A DNA stretch of 64,000 nt from Ligilactobacillus pabuli (GCF_022836475.1 NZ_BQXH01000011.1:1-64000), one strand, 5' to 3'. Positions 52,913-62,293 are shown, numbered from the stretch's first letter. Numbers and translations are program-made. Notes: generated by a model not told the origin, from the sequence alone.

Positions 52913-53188
52913 ATGAGTGAAAAACAAGTTCAAGCAGTTAATGTCACAGTTGCAGGTGGCTACGATCCAGCAGTAGTAACTTTAAAGCAAGGTGTTCCGG
53001 CCCAGTTAACTTTTACTCGCACCAACGACAAAGGGTGTTTGGATGTTGTGCATTCAAAAGAAATGGGCTTTGAAGAAGAATTACCGTTGAATCAGCCAAA
53101 AACAGTGACAGTACCAACTGATCAAGCAGGTGAATTTCAATATAGTTGTGGAATGGACATGTTCTTTGGGAAAGTAGTTGTTGAATAA
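52913..53188 (+). CDS. Soluble cupredoxin-like protein
   Basis: 91 residues without a TM or signal peptide, i.e. predicted cytoplasmic. It is the paralogue of the preceding membrane-anchored protein, keeping the cysteine in GCLDVV and the CGMDMFFGK motif. Its stop overlaps the ATPase start by one base (TAATG), so the two are translationally coupled and probably stoichiometric. The ATPase lacks its own metal-binding domain, so this protein is a good candidate for the copper donor (inference). Confidence 0.82.
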   Translation: MSEKQVQAVNVTVAGGYDPAVVTLKQGVPAQLTFTRTNDKGCLDVVHSKEMGFEEELPLNQPKTVTVPTDQAGEFQYSCGMDMFFGKVVVE

Positions 53189-55122
53189 TGAAAATTACGA
53201 CGCGCTTTTGGATCTCATTAGTGCTCTCAGTGCCAATGCTGATTGAGATGCTGCTGATGCCATTGACTGGTTGGATGTTACCAGGCGGTCAGTGGACGAT
53301 GCTAGTGTTAACGACGATCGTGATGGCCTTATCGGCGGGACCATTTCTTCAGAGTGCTTGGGCATCCTTTAAAAAGCATCATTCTAATATGGATACTTTG
53401 GTCGCCGTCGGCACTGCGACAGCTTACCTATATAGTATCTATGCAATGGCGACCGGTAAGCAAGTTTTCTTTGAAAGTGCAGCCTTTGTGATCACCTTTG
53501 TCTTGTTAGGCCAAGTTTTAGAGGAACGGATGCGTAATAATGCCTCGAACGCGATTGAAAAGTTAGTAGACTTGCAGGCGAAAGATGCTGAGGTCAAACG
53601 GAACGGGCAGTTTGTCAAGCTCCCAGTTGATCAGCTGGTGTTGGGCGATGAAGTGCGGGTGAAACCAGGGCAAAAAGTGGCAGTCGATGGCGAAATTTTA
53701 AGCGGCAGCTCCAACATTGATGAATCGATGGTGACTGGTGAAAGTATGCCGGTTAAAAAACAAGTTGGCGACCAGGTCATTGGTGCAACGATCAATGGTA
53801 ACGGGACTTTCACTTTTAAAGTTAAAAAAATTGGTGATGATACCATGCTGGCGCAAATTGTTGAGCTGGTCAAGAAGGCACAAAATAGTCACGCACCAAT
53901 TCAAAAGTTAACTGACAAGGTTTCTGATATCTTTGTGCCAGTTGTTTTGATGATTGCAATTGCGACATTTTTGATTTGGTATGCAGTAGTTGGTGTGAAT
54001 GTTGCTAATGCGTTGATTTTTGCAGTTTCTGTGGTGGTGATCGCCTGTCCATGTGCATTAGGGCTCGCAACTCCGACCGCATTAATGGTTGGAACTGGTC
54101 GAGGTGCCAAAATGGGGATCTTGATCAAGAACGGTGAAGTGCTTGAAACAGTGAATGACATTCAGACGGTAGTTTTTGATAAAACTGGGACAATTACCGT
54201 GGGAGAGCCGAAAGTGACTGATATTGTGGGCGCTGACAAACAGGTGTTAAAAGTCGCCGCTGCATTAGAGGAATCTTCAGAACATCCATTGGCGACTGCC
54301 ATTATGACAGTTGCTAAGGAGCAGAAGTTAGCGTTTGAGCATGCGACAGATTTTCAAGCAATCGAGGGTCAAGGTGTGGCTGCGACGGTTGCAGGCCAGC
54401 AAGCATTTGTCGGTAATGAAAAACTGCGCCATAATTATGAGATGTCGGCCAAGCTGCAAGCAGAAATGACGCGTTTGCAAGATGAAGCTAAGACAGTGGT
54501 TTTAGTTGGCTTAAACCAAAAAGTCATTGGGTTGATTGCGATTCAAGATGCACCAAAATCAACTTCAAAAGAAGCAATGGCGGCACTAAAATCACGCGGG
54601 TTAAAGACAGTCATGTTGACTGGGGATAACCAGCGAGTGGCGCAAGCAATCGCTAATGAGGTAGGAATCGACCAGGTGATCGCAGACGTTTTGCCACAGG
54701 ATAAGGCTGAACAAATCAAGCAGCTGCAAGCACAGGGTAAGGTGGCCTTTGTTGGCGACGGAATCAATGATGCTCCAGCATTGAGCACGGCAGATGTGGG
54801 AATCGCGATGGGGTCTGGAACAGATATTGCCATTGACTCCGGTGGAATTGTGTTAGTCAAAAATGATTTACGTGATGTTGACCGGGCTTTGGCTTTGAGT
54901 AAGAAAACATTTGGAAGAATTAAGTTAAACTTATTCTGGGCGTTTATCTATAATGTCTTAGGCATTCCAGTCGCTGCGGGTGTCTTTTATGGGTTAGGGT
55001 TGACGCTCAGCCCAGAAATCGCCGGGCTAGCGATGGCCTTTAGTTCACTGTCAGTGGTCACTAGTTCAGTCTTGTTGAATCAAGCTAAACTCAGCAGCAA
55101 AGTGACAATGGATGAAGCGTAA
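53188..55122 (+). CDS. copA: Copper-exporting P1B-type ATPase, lacking N-terminal HMA domains
   Basis: Pumps Cu+ out of the cytoplasm. Visible: CPC in TM6 (287-289), phosphorylated Asp331 in FDKTGT, the nucleotide-domain [26 protein letters not shown] in TM7 and [12 protein letters not shown] in TM8 are the signature of the IB-1 (Cu+/Ag+) subgroup. The protein starts directly at TM1; the usual CxxC metal-binding domains are missing, giving 644 residues. Not the histidine-rich CopB type. Coupled to the cupredoxin gene upstream and followed by a terminator. Confidence 0.93.
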   Translation: MKITTRFWISLVLSVPMLIEMLLMPLTGWMLPGGQWTMLVLTTIVMALSAGPFLQSAWASFKKHHSNMDTLVAVGTATAYLYSIYAMATGKQVFFESAAFVITFVLLGQVLEERMRNNASNAIEKLVDLQAKDAEVKRNGQFVKLPVDQLVLGDEVRVKPGQKVAVDGEILSGSSNIDESMVTGESMPVKKQVGDQVIGATINGNGTFTFKVKKIGDDTMLAQIVELVKKAQNSHAPIQKLTDKVSDIFVPVVLMIAIATFLIWYAVVGVNVANALIFAVSVVVIACPCALGLATPTALMVGTGRGAKMGILIKNGEVLETVNDIQTVVFDKTGTITVGEPKVTDIVGADKQVLKVAAALEESSEHPLATAIMTVAKEQKLAFEHATDFQAIEGQGVAATVAGQQAFVGNEKLRHNYEMSAKLQAEMTRLQDEAKTVVLVGLNQKVIGLIAIQDAPKSTSKEAMAALKSRGLKTVMLTGDNQRVAQAIANEVGIDQVIADVLPQDKAEQIKQLQAQGKVAFVGDGINDAPALSTADVGIAMGSGTDIAIDSGGIVLVKNDLRDVDRALALSKKTFGRIKLNLFWAFIYNVLGIPVAAGVFYGLGLTLSPEIAGLAMAFSSLSVVTSSVLLNQAKLSSKVTMDEA

Positions 55123-55125
55123 ATT

Positions 55126-55180
55126 AAAAAACAGGAACAACCTACAGCAGTCTAGCTGTCAACGTTGTTCCTGTTTTTAA
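55126..55180 (+). terminator. Terminator of the cop operon
   Basis: AAAAACAGGAACAAC pairs with GTTGTTCCTGTTTTT; an inner AGC/GCT pair closes the loop. Confidence 0.87.
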
Positions 55181-55276
55181 TTAATATTGTTAAAGTTAGA
55201 CTTAGCGTTTCTCCTCGTTAGTTAGGAGGCTTATTGTATAATAGGGTTATTAATGGCAACAAAGAAAGGACAAACA

Positions 55277-56134
55277 ATGAAAAAAACATGGTTACTAACA
55301 GGGACCTCGACAGGTTTTGGTCGTGAATTAGCGGAGTTGTTGGCGCAACAACCTGACATTAATTTAGTTGCGACTGCCCGCAATACTGACAAACTTAGCT
55401 ATTTGGATCAATATGATCATGGCCAGATCTTAAAGTTAGCGTTAGACGTGACTGACCAGCAACAAGTCGCGGCAGTCGTTGAACAAACGGTCGCTAAATT
55501 TGGCACGCTCGACGTCTTAGATAATAATGCTGGTTTCGGTTATTTTTCAACCTTCGAAGAAGCTGACGAAGAAACCGTCCGGCAAATGTTTGAAGTCAAT
55601 GTCTGGGGACTAGTTCACATGACACAGGCGGTGTTGCCAGTGATGCGCCGGCAACAAGCTGGAGTGATCATTGGAATCTCTTCTGACGCTGGTTTGATTG
55701 GTGAAGCGGCTTTGAGCTTTTATAGTGGGACTAAGTTTGCAGTAGAAGGTCTCTTTGAATCATTAGCACAAGAAGTGGCTGAAGATCAAATTAAGGTGAT
55801 GTTAGTCGAACCAAGTTCATTTCGGACGGATTGGGCCGGTCGTTCCTCTCAAAAAAAGGATACGGATTTTCCTAAAGATTACCAAAAAACAGACCAAGCG
55901 TTACGTGAATACGCCCAGGGAGCTGGTACAGAAGCAGGAAATCCCAAAGCGGCTGCAGCCACGATTTATGATCAAGTAGTCAATCACGCAGACAACCTGC
56001 CCTTACATTTGCCGTTGGGTGAATCTGCAGTGACACGTGCTCAGAAAAAGTATGCCGACCTGGCTGAAAAGTTCACTGCTTTAACTCCGTTAGCGACTGC
56101 GGCAGATTTTCCGAAAAAGTCGGACGAGAATTAG
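55277..56134 (+). CDS. Short-chain dehydrogenase/reductase
   Basis: Classical SDR of 285 residues: nucleotide motif TGTSTGFG at the N terminus, DNNAGFG (NNAG motif), catalytic serine in ISSDAG and YSGTKFA (YxxxK). The N-terminal TGTSTGFGRELA and long C terminus fit the subgroup that oxidises or reduces small alcohols and ketones; substrate unknown. ATG 55277 is preferred because AAAGGAC lies about 5 bases upstream; an ATG eight codons earlier has no site. Confidence 0.88.
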   Translation: MKKTWLLTGTSTGFGRELAELLAQQPDINLVATARNTDKLSYLDQYDHGQILKLALDVTDQQQVAAVVEQTVAKFGTLDVLDNNAGFGYFSTFEEADEETVRQMFEVNVWGLVHMTQAVLPVMRRQQAGVIIGISSDAGLIGEAALSFYSGTKFAVEGLFESLAQEVAEDQIKVMLVEPSSFRTDWAGRSSQKKDTDFPKDYQKTDQALREYAQGAGTEAGNPKAAAATIYDQVVNHADNLPLHLPLGESAVTRAQKKYADLAEKFTALTPLATAADFPKKSDEN

Positions 56135-56200
56135 TGGCTGATTTTTTTAGTAGCGCTTGCATCTTGGAACTATAACGGTTAGAATGAATATAATAAAAGA

Positions 56201-56282
56201 CACTAGGGGTGCCGTTTGGCTGAGATAGACATGGTCTAATCCCTTTGAACCTGTTGAGTTAAGACTTGCGAAGGAAAGTGTG
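56201..56282 (+). promoter_or_regulatory. TPP riboswitch 2 (upstream of cytX)
   Basis: Conserved elements in order: GGGGTGCC, GGCTGAGATAG, CCCTTTGAACCTG, CTTGCGAAGGAA; P1 is CACT/AGTG. A TATAAT at 56189-56194 with TTGGAA at 56164-56169 is the likely promoter (spacer 19). Confidence 0.93.
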
Positions 56283-56308
56283 CGGCTATTTGTGAAGAAT
56301 AATAGTGG

Positions 56309-56347
56309 GCCTTCTTTTTGCAGTAAATGCGAGAGGAAGGCCTTTTT
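56309..56347 (+). terminator. Riboswitch terminator upstream of cytX
   Basis: GGGCCTTCTTT and GAGGAAGGCC pair, followed by TTTTTT. It lies about 27 bases after the aptamer, the usual position for a transcription-terminating expression platform. Confidence 0.82.
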
Positions 56348-56353
56348 TATGCA

Positions 56354-56455
56354 TAGAGCAAAGTGCGGCGTTTAAGAGATGAGCATTATTGTTCCCTAGT
56401 CTTAATGCGGTTTCGACGTTGAAGGCTGGGCATAGATAGGCGGAGAGTTCTGAGT
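56354..56455 (-). repeat. Degenerate copy of the 120-bp dispersed repeat (inverted)
   Basis: AGAGCAAAGTGCGGCG at the left and AGGCGGAGAGTTCTGAGT at the right match the inverted family (compare 36416-36532, AGGCGGAGAGTTCTG). The middle (AATGCGG...CGTTGAAGG) is worn, and the right terminus is lost. It separates the cytX riboswitch terminator from the cytX start. Confidence 0.65.
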
Positions 56456-56535
56456 TAAAATCACAAACCAAAGTCAGAAAGCTTAGACATGTTCGCTAGT
56501 GTTTTTTAAATCTAGCGTTTTTAGGGGAGAACAAG

Positions 56536-57732
56536 ATGTCAAAGAATAGATATGTGAATGTGTTTTTGTTGTGGGTCGGAGTCGCAATTTCAATTGCTGA
56601 AATCGTGACCGGAACCTTGATCGCGCCTTTGGGTTGGGCTAAAGGATCACTGGCAATTATCCTTGGCCATGTGATTGGCTGCTTTGTCTTTTTACTGCCA
56701 GCGGCGTATTTGTCAGCACACCATCATAAGTCAGCGATTGGCGTGGTTGGGTTGATTTTCGGCAAATGGGGTGTCAAACTGTTTGCGTTGTTAAATGCCA
56801 TTCAATTGGTTGGTTGGACAGCAGTGATGATCGTTAACGCACAGGTCGCAATGAACGGTTTATCAGCTAAACTCTTTCATTTCCGCTCAGTTATCGGGAT
56901 GTCAGTTGTGATTACAGTCTTAATTATTGTCTGGCTGCTATTAAAACATGACTGGTTGTTTAAAATTAATAACGCCGTGGTGCTCTTATTGGCGGTTGGC
57001 ATGCTGATTTTAGTCTGGGTGTTAGCGACAGGCAAAGGTGCCGCAGTTCCAGCAACTGATTTGGGTGAAATGAGCTTTGGGGCCGCCGTTGAATTGAGTG
57101 TGACCATGAGTTTGTCGTGGTTGCCGTTGATTGGGGATTATACTCAAAATGAAAATCGTCGCCCGCTTAAGTTTAGCTTGGCCAGTGTTAGCGGCTATTT
57201 TCTGGCCAGTTGCTTCATGTTTATGATTGGCCTAATCACTGTCATTCATACTGGACAAACTGATTTTACTGCCGCATTAGTTAATACTAACTTGGGGCTG
57301 GTTGCACTATTTATTATTGTTTTCTCGACTGTTACTACGACTTTTATGGATGCTTATTCAGCCGCGCAAAACATTCAAACCTTAGCAAAAAAGGGGAACA
57401 TTAATTGGTTAGCGGTTGGTGTGATGTTGATAGGTTTGGCGTTAGCAACCTTAGTTTCACTAAGCAACTATGAGAACTTTCTTTATTTGATTGGTGCAGT
57501 CTTTACACCACTTTTTGCAATTTTGTTTGTGAGTGCCTTTATCTTGCGGCGCCGCCTGAGTCTTGGCTTGAACTTTGCCTGGTGGTTAATTGGAACACTC
57601 GGTTACTATGGGCTTCAGAAATTTGATTTTGCTTTTGGCACCACATTTCTACTGTTGTTACTGTTAGGGTTGGGTGTCTACCTGACTGGATTATTGACGA
57701 AAAAATATCCGTTAGCTGAACAAGCCAACTAG
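56536..57732 (+). CDS. cytX: NCS1-family transporter CytX, probably hydroxymethylpyrimidine permease
   Basis: Secondary transporter with about 12 TM segments over 398 residues, of the cytosine/purine permease family. GVAISIAEIVTGTLIAP and SLSWLPLIGDYTQ are typical family blocks. It sits behind a TPP riboswitch, which is the defining context of CytX, proposed to import HMP, the pyrimidine half of thiamin. That product would feed ThiD encoded 5 kb away. GGGGAG precedes the ATG. Degraded repeat and terminator lie in its leader. Confidence 0.88.
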   Translation: MSKNRYVNVFLLWVGVAISIAEIVTGTLIAPLGWAKGSLAIILGHVIGCFVFLLPAAYLSAHHHKSAIGVVGLIFGKWGVKLFALLNAIQLVGWTAVMIVNAQVAMNGLSAKLFHFRSVIGMSVVITVLIIVWLLLKHDWLFKINNAVVLLLAVGMLILVWVLATGKGAAVPATDLGEMSFGAAVELSVTMSLSWLPLIGDYTQNENRRPLKFSLASVSGYFLASCFMFMIGLITVIHTGQTDFTAALVNTNLGLVALFIIVFSTVTTTFMDAYSAAQNIQTLAKKGNINWLAVGVMLIGLALATLVSLSNYENFLYLIGAVFTPLFAILFVSAFILRRRLSLGLNFAWWLIGTLGYYGLQKFDFAFGTTFLLLLLLGLGVYLTGLLTKKYPLAEQAN

Positions 57733-57756
57733 GACAATTTTTTTAAAATAAAAATC

Positions 57757-57794
57757 GGACCATTTTCACTGTGAATCAAGGTGAAGGTGGTCCA
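57757..57794 (+). terminator. Hairpin after cytX
   Basis: GGACCA...TTCAC pairs with GGTGAA...TGGTCC; AATTTAT follows, a weak T tract. Confidence 0.5.
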
Positions 57795-57805
57795 ATTTAT
57801 ACAAA

Positions 57806-57853
57806 AAAGTAAGGACTTCCAATGTCAGTAATGCATTGAAAGTCCTTACTTTT
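57806..57853. terminator. Terminator of ppsA (and possibly cytX)
   Basis: AAAAGTAAGGACTT and its complement form a stem of about 19 bp; on the minus strand it ends in six T after ppsA. Confidence 0.85.
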
Positions 57854-57883
57854 AAGTGCTGTAGTCACTTTTTAACGTTCTTT

Positions 57884-60280
57884 TTACCAGTCGTACTCAG
57901 TTAAATCCTGGCGCCCATGACCAGTTGCGTTGTCCAAAATGATTCGTTGTTCAAAGTGAGCAACGTTGTGTTTAGTAGCTTTAACCATATCAGGGTTAAC
58001 AGACACATAATCGATTCCTTGTTGAACTAAGAAATTGGTGAAGTCTGGGTATTCTGATGGGGTTTGACCACAAATTGAAACAGTCTTGCCATCGCGATGT
58101 GCAACTTTAATCAAGTGTGCAATTGCTCGTTTGACAGCGAGATTACGTTCATCAAAGAGCTCAGCCACCGTATCATTGTTCCGGTCACAGCCTAGGAGCA
58201 ACATCGTTAAATCGTTTGAGCCAATGGAGTAACCGTCGATAAACTGGTTGAATTGGTCAGCTAAGATGATATTTGATGGGATTTCAGCCATCATATAAAC
58301 TTTAAAGTCTGCACTCCGTACTAAGCCAGCTTCCGCCATAATGTTCGTTACTTTCTGAGCTTCCGGCACAGTTCTGATAAATGGAATCATGACATTTAGG
58401 TTCTTTAAACCAAATTCATTTCTAACCTTCTTGACTGCCTCTAATTCTAACTTAAAGGCTTCAATATATTTCGGATCGTAGTAACGTGATGCGCCACGCC
58501 AGCCAAGTAAGTCGGCGGATTCATGTGGCTCGTACTGGTCGCCGCCCTTTAAATTCCGGTATTCACTGGACTTGAAGTCTGAGAAACGCAAGACAACTGG
58601 GCGTGGTGCCATCGCCCACACGACTTGACTGATTCCTTCGGCCAACATGTTGATCACTTTTTCTGGGTGACCTTGGTCGATCAGATAGAGTGGATGTTCA
58701 TGAATATAGCTAGTCCAAATAAATTCTTCGCGCATTAATCCAATGCCGTCCGCTGGGAGTTTGGAATACTTATCTGCCAAACTAGGGTCGCCAAGGTTCA
58801 TCATGACTTGGGTTGCAGTTGGTGCAAAGTATTCAGCATTACCAGCAATTTCACCGGATTGCGGTGCTTCTTTAGCTGGAGCAATGATTGCTTGGATCTC
58901 ACCAGCATAGACGATCCCGTTTTTGGCATCAACTGTAACAGTATCACCAGTATGCAAGACATCCATGGCAGCTACTCCGCGACTAGTCGTTCCAACGATA
59001 CATGGAATTTGCATTTCTCGGGAAACGATGGCAGCGTGGCAGGTCATCCCACCATTATTAGTGATGATCGCTTTAGCTTTCTTCATGGCTGGAACCCAGT
59101 CAGGGGAGGTCATTGTGGTGACTAAAACTTCGCCTTCCTTAAACTCATCAATATTTTTAGGATCAGCGATCACGTGAACTTTACCACTGGCAACACCTGG
59201 ACTGGCTGCTAGCCCACGGACAACAACTTCAGCGTCAGTGACATTGGCTTTGACATCGTCAGTCTTGGCTGATTTGTCTTTGTTTTTCTGGGACCAGACA
59301 GTTTCAGGACGAGCCTGAACTAACCAGAGTTTATTAGTGTTTTGGTCTAAGGCAAATTCCATATCCATGTAGCAGCCGTAATGTTGTTCAATTTCTTTAG
59401 CGTAGCCGGCTAGTTCGATGACTTGTTCGTCGGTGATCGATGGTTGGCTAGCTTGTTCTGCTGGAATGTCGCGTTCGACCACACCGCCATCTGGCAAACG
59501 AGTCAGTTCGATATCCTTTTTGTTAATGTCTTTAGAAACAATCTTCATGCTGGCTTTATCGACCACAAAGTCATCAGGTGTCACGGTTCCTTGCACGATA
59601 TATTCGCCTAAGCCCCAGATACTGTCGATGATCACTTTGGTATCGTCGCCTGTTCCAACGTTAACTGAGAACATGATTCCAGAAGCTTTGGAGAAGACCA
59701 TCATTTGAACTGTAGCTGAGAGAGCTACTTTTTCATGTGGGAAGCCTTGTTTATGGCGGTAGTAAGTAGCACGTTCAGTAAAGAGGGAAGCGTAGCACTC
59801 CTTCACTTTTTGCACCACATCATCGCCGCCGCGAATGTTTAAATAGGAATCTTGCTGGCCGGCAAATGAAGCGTCAGGTAAATCTTCAGCGGTGGCACTT
59901 GAACGAATCGCAACGAAGGGATTTTCTTGCCCAACTTTGTCAGCCAACTCGCTGTATGCTTGTTTGATATTCTCAGCTAAGTCCGCTGGCATTTTTGCGT
60001 CTGTAATTGTTTTGCGAATCTTGGTGCAGACCTGGTGGAGTTCATCAGAGTCTTCATAATCCTGGATACTATCCAGCAATTCTTTGATTTTGTCGTTGGC
60101 TCCAGTTGTGTCCATGAAATAGCGATAGGCATGGGCGGTCGTGGCAAAGCCATATGGAACTGGAATGTTAGTAGACGAAGTTAATTCACCAAGTGATGAA
60201 GATTTACCGCCAACGAGTTCAACGTCAGAGCGGTGAAGGTCATCGAACCAAAGGACATGAGCAGTATTTCTATTTTCCAT
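57884..60280 (-). CDS. ppsA: Phosphoenolpyruvate synthase
   Basis: Converts pyruvate and ATP to PEP, AMP and phosphate, a gluconeogenic step. The N-terminal ATP-grasp domain has VGGKSSSLGEL and IRSSATAEDLPDASFAGQQDSYLNI. The swivelling phosphohistidine domain has GGMTCHAAIVSRE near residue 415. The C-terminal PEP/pyruvate TIM barrel has GIGLMREEF, SNDLTMLLLGCDRN and CGQTPSEYP. 798 residues, complete. AAAGGAG precedes ATG 60280. The promoter lies about 260 bases upstream, with a CcpA site on the start of transcription, so glucose should repress it. Confidence 0.94.
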   Translation of the reverse strand: MENRNTAHVLWFDDLHRSDVELVGGKSSSLGELTSSTNIPVPYGFATTAHAYRYFMDTTGANDKIKELLDSIQDYEDSDELHQVCTKIRKTITDAKMPADLAENIKQAYSELADKVGQENPFVAIRSSATAEDLPDASFAGQQDSYLNIRGGDDVVQKVKECYASLFTERATYYRHKQGFPHEKVALSATVQMMVFSKASGIMFSVNVGTGDDTKVIIDSIWGLGEYIVQGTVTPDDFVVDKASMKIVSKDINKKDIELTRLPDGGVVERDIPAEQASQPSITDEQVIELAGYAKEIEQHYGCYMDMEFALDQNTNKLWLVQARPETVWSQKNKDKSAKTDDVKANVTDAEVVVRGLAASPGVASGKVHVIADPKNIDEFKEGEVLVTTMTSPDWVPAMKKAKAIITNNGGMTCHAAIVSREMQIPCIVGTTSRGVAAMDVLHTGDTVTVDAKNGIVYAGEIQAIIAPAKEAPQSGEIAGNAEYFAPTATQVMMNLGDPSLADKYSKLPADGIGLMREEFIWTSYIHEHPLYLIDQGHPEKVINMLAEGISQVVWAMAPRPVVLRFSDFKSSEYRNLKGGDQYEPHESADLLGWRGASRYYDPKYIEAFKLELEAVKKVRNEFGLKNLNVMIPFIRTVPEAQKVTNIMAEAGLVRSADFKVYMMAEIPSNIILADQFNQFIDGYSIGSNDLTMLLLGCDRNNDTVAELFDERNLAVKRAIAHLIKVAHRDGKTVSICGQTPSEYPDFTNFLVQQGIDYVSVNPDMVKATKHNVAHFEQRIILDNATGHGRQDLTEYDW

Positions 60281-60312
60281 GAAAAGATCTCCTTTTAGAT
60301 GACAAAGTGAAA

Positions 60313-60352
60313 CCAGTCAGTAATCAGTGGTAAGTCCTGACTGGGGTAGCTC
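60313..60352 (-). other. Hairpin and repeat remnant in the ppsA leader
   Basis: CCAGTCAG (60313-60320) and CTGACTGG (60337-60344) form a perfect 8-bp stem without a T tract. It is followed by GTAGCTCGACTAA (60346-60358), identical to the terminus of the inverted dispersed repeats D and E, so the leader probably carries a remnant of that element. Confidence 0.5.
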
Positions 60353-60517
60353 GACTAAGATGACTAGTGTTAATTGTAGTGAGTCCAGAAGACTGGAAGA
60401 CCACGCAAAAAAACACCCAATATTCCAACAAAAAGACCTGAGTTAGTAGTACAAGATCAGTCCGATTAAGATTGCTGGGATTGAAGTGTACGAAAAACTC
60501 ACCGACACACTCTAAAA

Positions 60518-60531
60518 TGGAAACGGTTACA
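60518..60531 (-). promoter_or_regulatory. cre site (CcpA) of ppsA
   Basis: On the minus strand TGTAACCGTTTCCA agrees well with the cre consensus. It lies about 9-22 bases after the predicted start of transcription, a repressing position. Confidence 0.65.
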
Positions 60532-60546
60532 TTCAAATCCAACTAA

Positions 60547-60575
60547 ATTGTAGTTAATTAGATGGAAATAGTCAA
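60547..60575 (-). promoter_or_regulatory. ppsA promoter
   Basis: Minus strand: TTGACT, 17-base spacer, TACAAT. Start near 60540, leaving an untranslated leader of about 260 bases. Confidence 0.72.
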
Positions 60576-60616
60576 CATGAATGTGAAATTTTTAACTTAA
60601 ATGAAAATTTTCGAAT

Positions 60617-60988
60617 TTAGTACTCATTTGGGATAGTTTTTGTGAAAAATGAGGGGAGAATATCCAGCAACGCTAGGCAAAGGAGTGGAAACATCCCGCT
60701 AAATTGCAAATTGTAGAAATCTGTAATTGATTGAGTTACAGCAAAATAAATAATCACCATTAGCAAAAAACAAATACCACGAAAGTAGCTAATAGTTGTT
60801 TGCCGATTTTTTTCCTTGAGTTGGGGTTTTTTCTTTTCAAATAAGAAGGTGGCACTAAATAAAACCAGCAATATAATGACCAACACAATTAATTGAAACC
60901 AGCCACTTATGAAATTGGCTGGAAGACACATAACCATTGCAATTAACCACCAAATTAACTTATAGCTTCCAAATTTCCAATCAACCAT
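60617..60988 (-). CDS. Small membrane protein, about four TM, unknown
   Basis: 123 residues with hydrophobic stretches near residues 10-27, 31-49, 69-88 and 93-112 and a basic loop (FEKKKPQLKEKNRQ, 50-63). AGGAGGGG lies 5 bases before the ATG, so translation is well supported. No family recognised. It lies upstream of ppsA on the same strand, but ppsA has its own promoter. No terminator is seen between them. Confidence 0.6.
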   Translation of the reverse strand: MVDWKFGSYKLIWWLIAMVMCLPANFISGWFQLIVLVIILLVLFSATFLFEKKKPQLKEKNRQTTISYFRGICFLLMVIIYFAVTQSITDFYNLQFSGMFPLLCLALLDILPSFFTKTIPNEY

Positions 60989-61096
60989 AAAATCCCCTCC
61001 TGTTTTTATTAATGCTAGGATAACTTACATTTAAAATGTTTTCAATGTTTAGCCAAAGTTAGATTTGCAAATTAGCTTTAATTCCGACGGTTAATC

Positions 61097-61105
61097 TGCT
61101 ATGAT
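61097..61105 (+). promoter_or_regulatory. Extended -10 promoter before TPP riboswitch 3
   Basis: TGCTATGAT; the -35 region (TTTAAT at 61077) is weak. The same nine bases form the usp promoter at 37930. Confidence 0.5.
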
Positions 61106-61125
61106 TAAAACGTATTCAAAACATA

Positions 61126-61208
61126 TTACGAGGGGTGCCAGTTGGCTGAGACGGAATAGTTCCGGACCCTTTGAACCTGTAAGTTAATACTTGCGTAGGG
61201 ACGTTAAA
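61126..61208 (+). promoter_or_regulatory. TPP riboswitch 3 (upstream of thiD)
   Basis: GGGGTGCC, GGCTGAGACGG, ACCCTTTGAACCTG and TACTTGCGTAGGGA occur in order, with ACG/CGT in P1. The clearest of the three THI-box aptamers in the window. Confidence 0.95.
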
Positions 61209-61249
61209 TTTATGCACTAGTAGTGGGATTATTCTGACTACATAGACGG

Positions 61250-61275
61250 GCGTCCAGTGATGGGCGTCTTTTTTT
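61250..61275 (+). terminator. Riboswitch terminator upstream of thiD
   Basis: GGCGTCCA and TGGGCGTC (with G-U pairs) around GTGA, followed by seven T. Confidence 0.8.
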
Positions 61276-61322
61276 GACCCGATTGCAGCCTAACTTGCAA
61301 AAAATTAGGAGGAATCATAGCG

Positions 61323-62150
61323 ATGGAAGAACAAATTAACTCATTTCCCCAGGTCTTAACTTTAGCGGGGACCGATTCAGGCGGCGGTGCGGGAATCATG
61401 GCCGATTTGAAAACGATGCAGTCTAGACGTGTTTTTGGTACGGCAGTCGTTGTAGCAGTTACGGCTCAAAATACGATTGGCGTCCAACGCTCAATGATGA
61501 TGCCTACCGAGATGATTGATGAACAGTGTGCTTCATTGGCAGCTGATTTTGAAATCAAAGCCTGCAAAACAGGAATGTTAGGAGATGCGGTGCGGGTGCA
61601 CTGTGTCGCCGAAAATTTACGTAAATACGATTTTGGCCCATTGATCGTCGATCCAGTGATGATCGCTAAAGGCGGCGCACAATTATTGGCAGATGATGCT
61701 ATTCAAACAGTTAAAGATGAGCTCTTACCACTAGCAACCTTAGTAACACCTAACTTGGTCGAAGCTGAACGTTTTGTGGGTCGAAAATTGCAGACGAAAG
61801 CGGAAGTGCAGGCCGCTGCTCATGAGTTGCAACAGTTGGGCGTGCAAAACGTCATGATCAAAGGTGGTCATTTGGATTTAGCTACTAACGAAGCGGCTGA
61901 CTATGTTTTGTTTGCAGACCACACTGATTTATGGTTGAGTTCACCACGAATTAAGACCAAGCGGACTCATGGCACAGGCGATACCTTATCTTCTTGTATG
62001 GCCGCTGAATTAGCGAAAGGTGCAACTTTAAAGGAAGCTGTTTATACTGCCAAAGCGTATATCCAAGCAGCTATTGCAAATACGATCCAGGTTGGTCACG
62101 GTCACGGACCGCTGAATCACTGGGCCTATGCAGACCAACAAGCAGATTAG
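61323..62150 (+). CDS. thiD: Hydroxymethylpyrimidine/phosphomethylpyrimidine kinase
   Basis: Phosphorylates HMP twice to HMP-PP for joining with thiazole phosphate. Ribokinase-like fold of 275 residues: TLAGTDSGGGAGIMADLKTM opening, VDPVMIAKGG, VTPNLVEAERF, and the catalytic anion hole KRTHGTGDTLSS. AGGAGG precedes ATG 61323. Monocistronic behind a TPP riboswitch. Works downstream of CytX (HMP import) and in parallel with the thiSFG thiazole branch. Confidence 0.95.
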   Translation: MEEQINSFPQVLTLAGTDSGGGAGIMADLKTMQSRRVFGTAVVVAVTAQNTIGVQRSMMMPTEMIDEQCASLAADFEIKACKTGMLGDAVRVHCVAENLRKYDFGPLIVDPVMIAKGGAQLLADDAIQTVKDELLPLATLVTPNLVEAERFVGRKLQTKAEVQAAAHELQQLGVQNVMIKGGHLDLATNEAADYVLFADHTDLWLSSPRIKTKRTHGTGDTLSSCMAAELAKGATLKEAVYTAKAYIQAAIANTIQVGHGHGPLNHWAYADQQAD

Positions 62151-62159
62151 ATTATCAAA

Positions 62160-62270
62160 CCAGCAAGCGAGGATGATTCAAGCTCGGTTCCTAATGACAA
62201 AAGTACATTAGAAGTCGGCTTTCAATCGTCTTCGTTTTTTAATTTGCCGCACTTCACTCTGCTAGTGTAA
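62160..62270 (+). repeat. Degenerate copy of the 120-bp dispersed repeat
   Basis: The inner hairpin CTAATG...CATTAG (near 62192-62212) and the right end CCGCACTTCACTCTGCTAGTGTAA resemble the forward copies; the left terminus is unrecognisable. No thiD terminator other than this element is visible. Confidence 0.4.
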
Positions 62271-62284
62271 GTGGGGGAGCCATT

Positions 62285-62293
62285 TGCTATACT
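62285..62293 (+). promoter_or_regulatory. Extended -10 promoter of rbsR
   Basis: TGCTATACT, extended -10; no good -35. Located about 50 bases before the rbsR ATG. Confidence 0.45.

Noticed and set aside
60324-60542. 72-residue minus-strand open frame in the ppsA leader
   Set aside because: It overlaps the cre site, has no ribosome binding site and crosses a repeat remnant; best read as untranslated leader.
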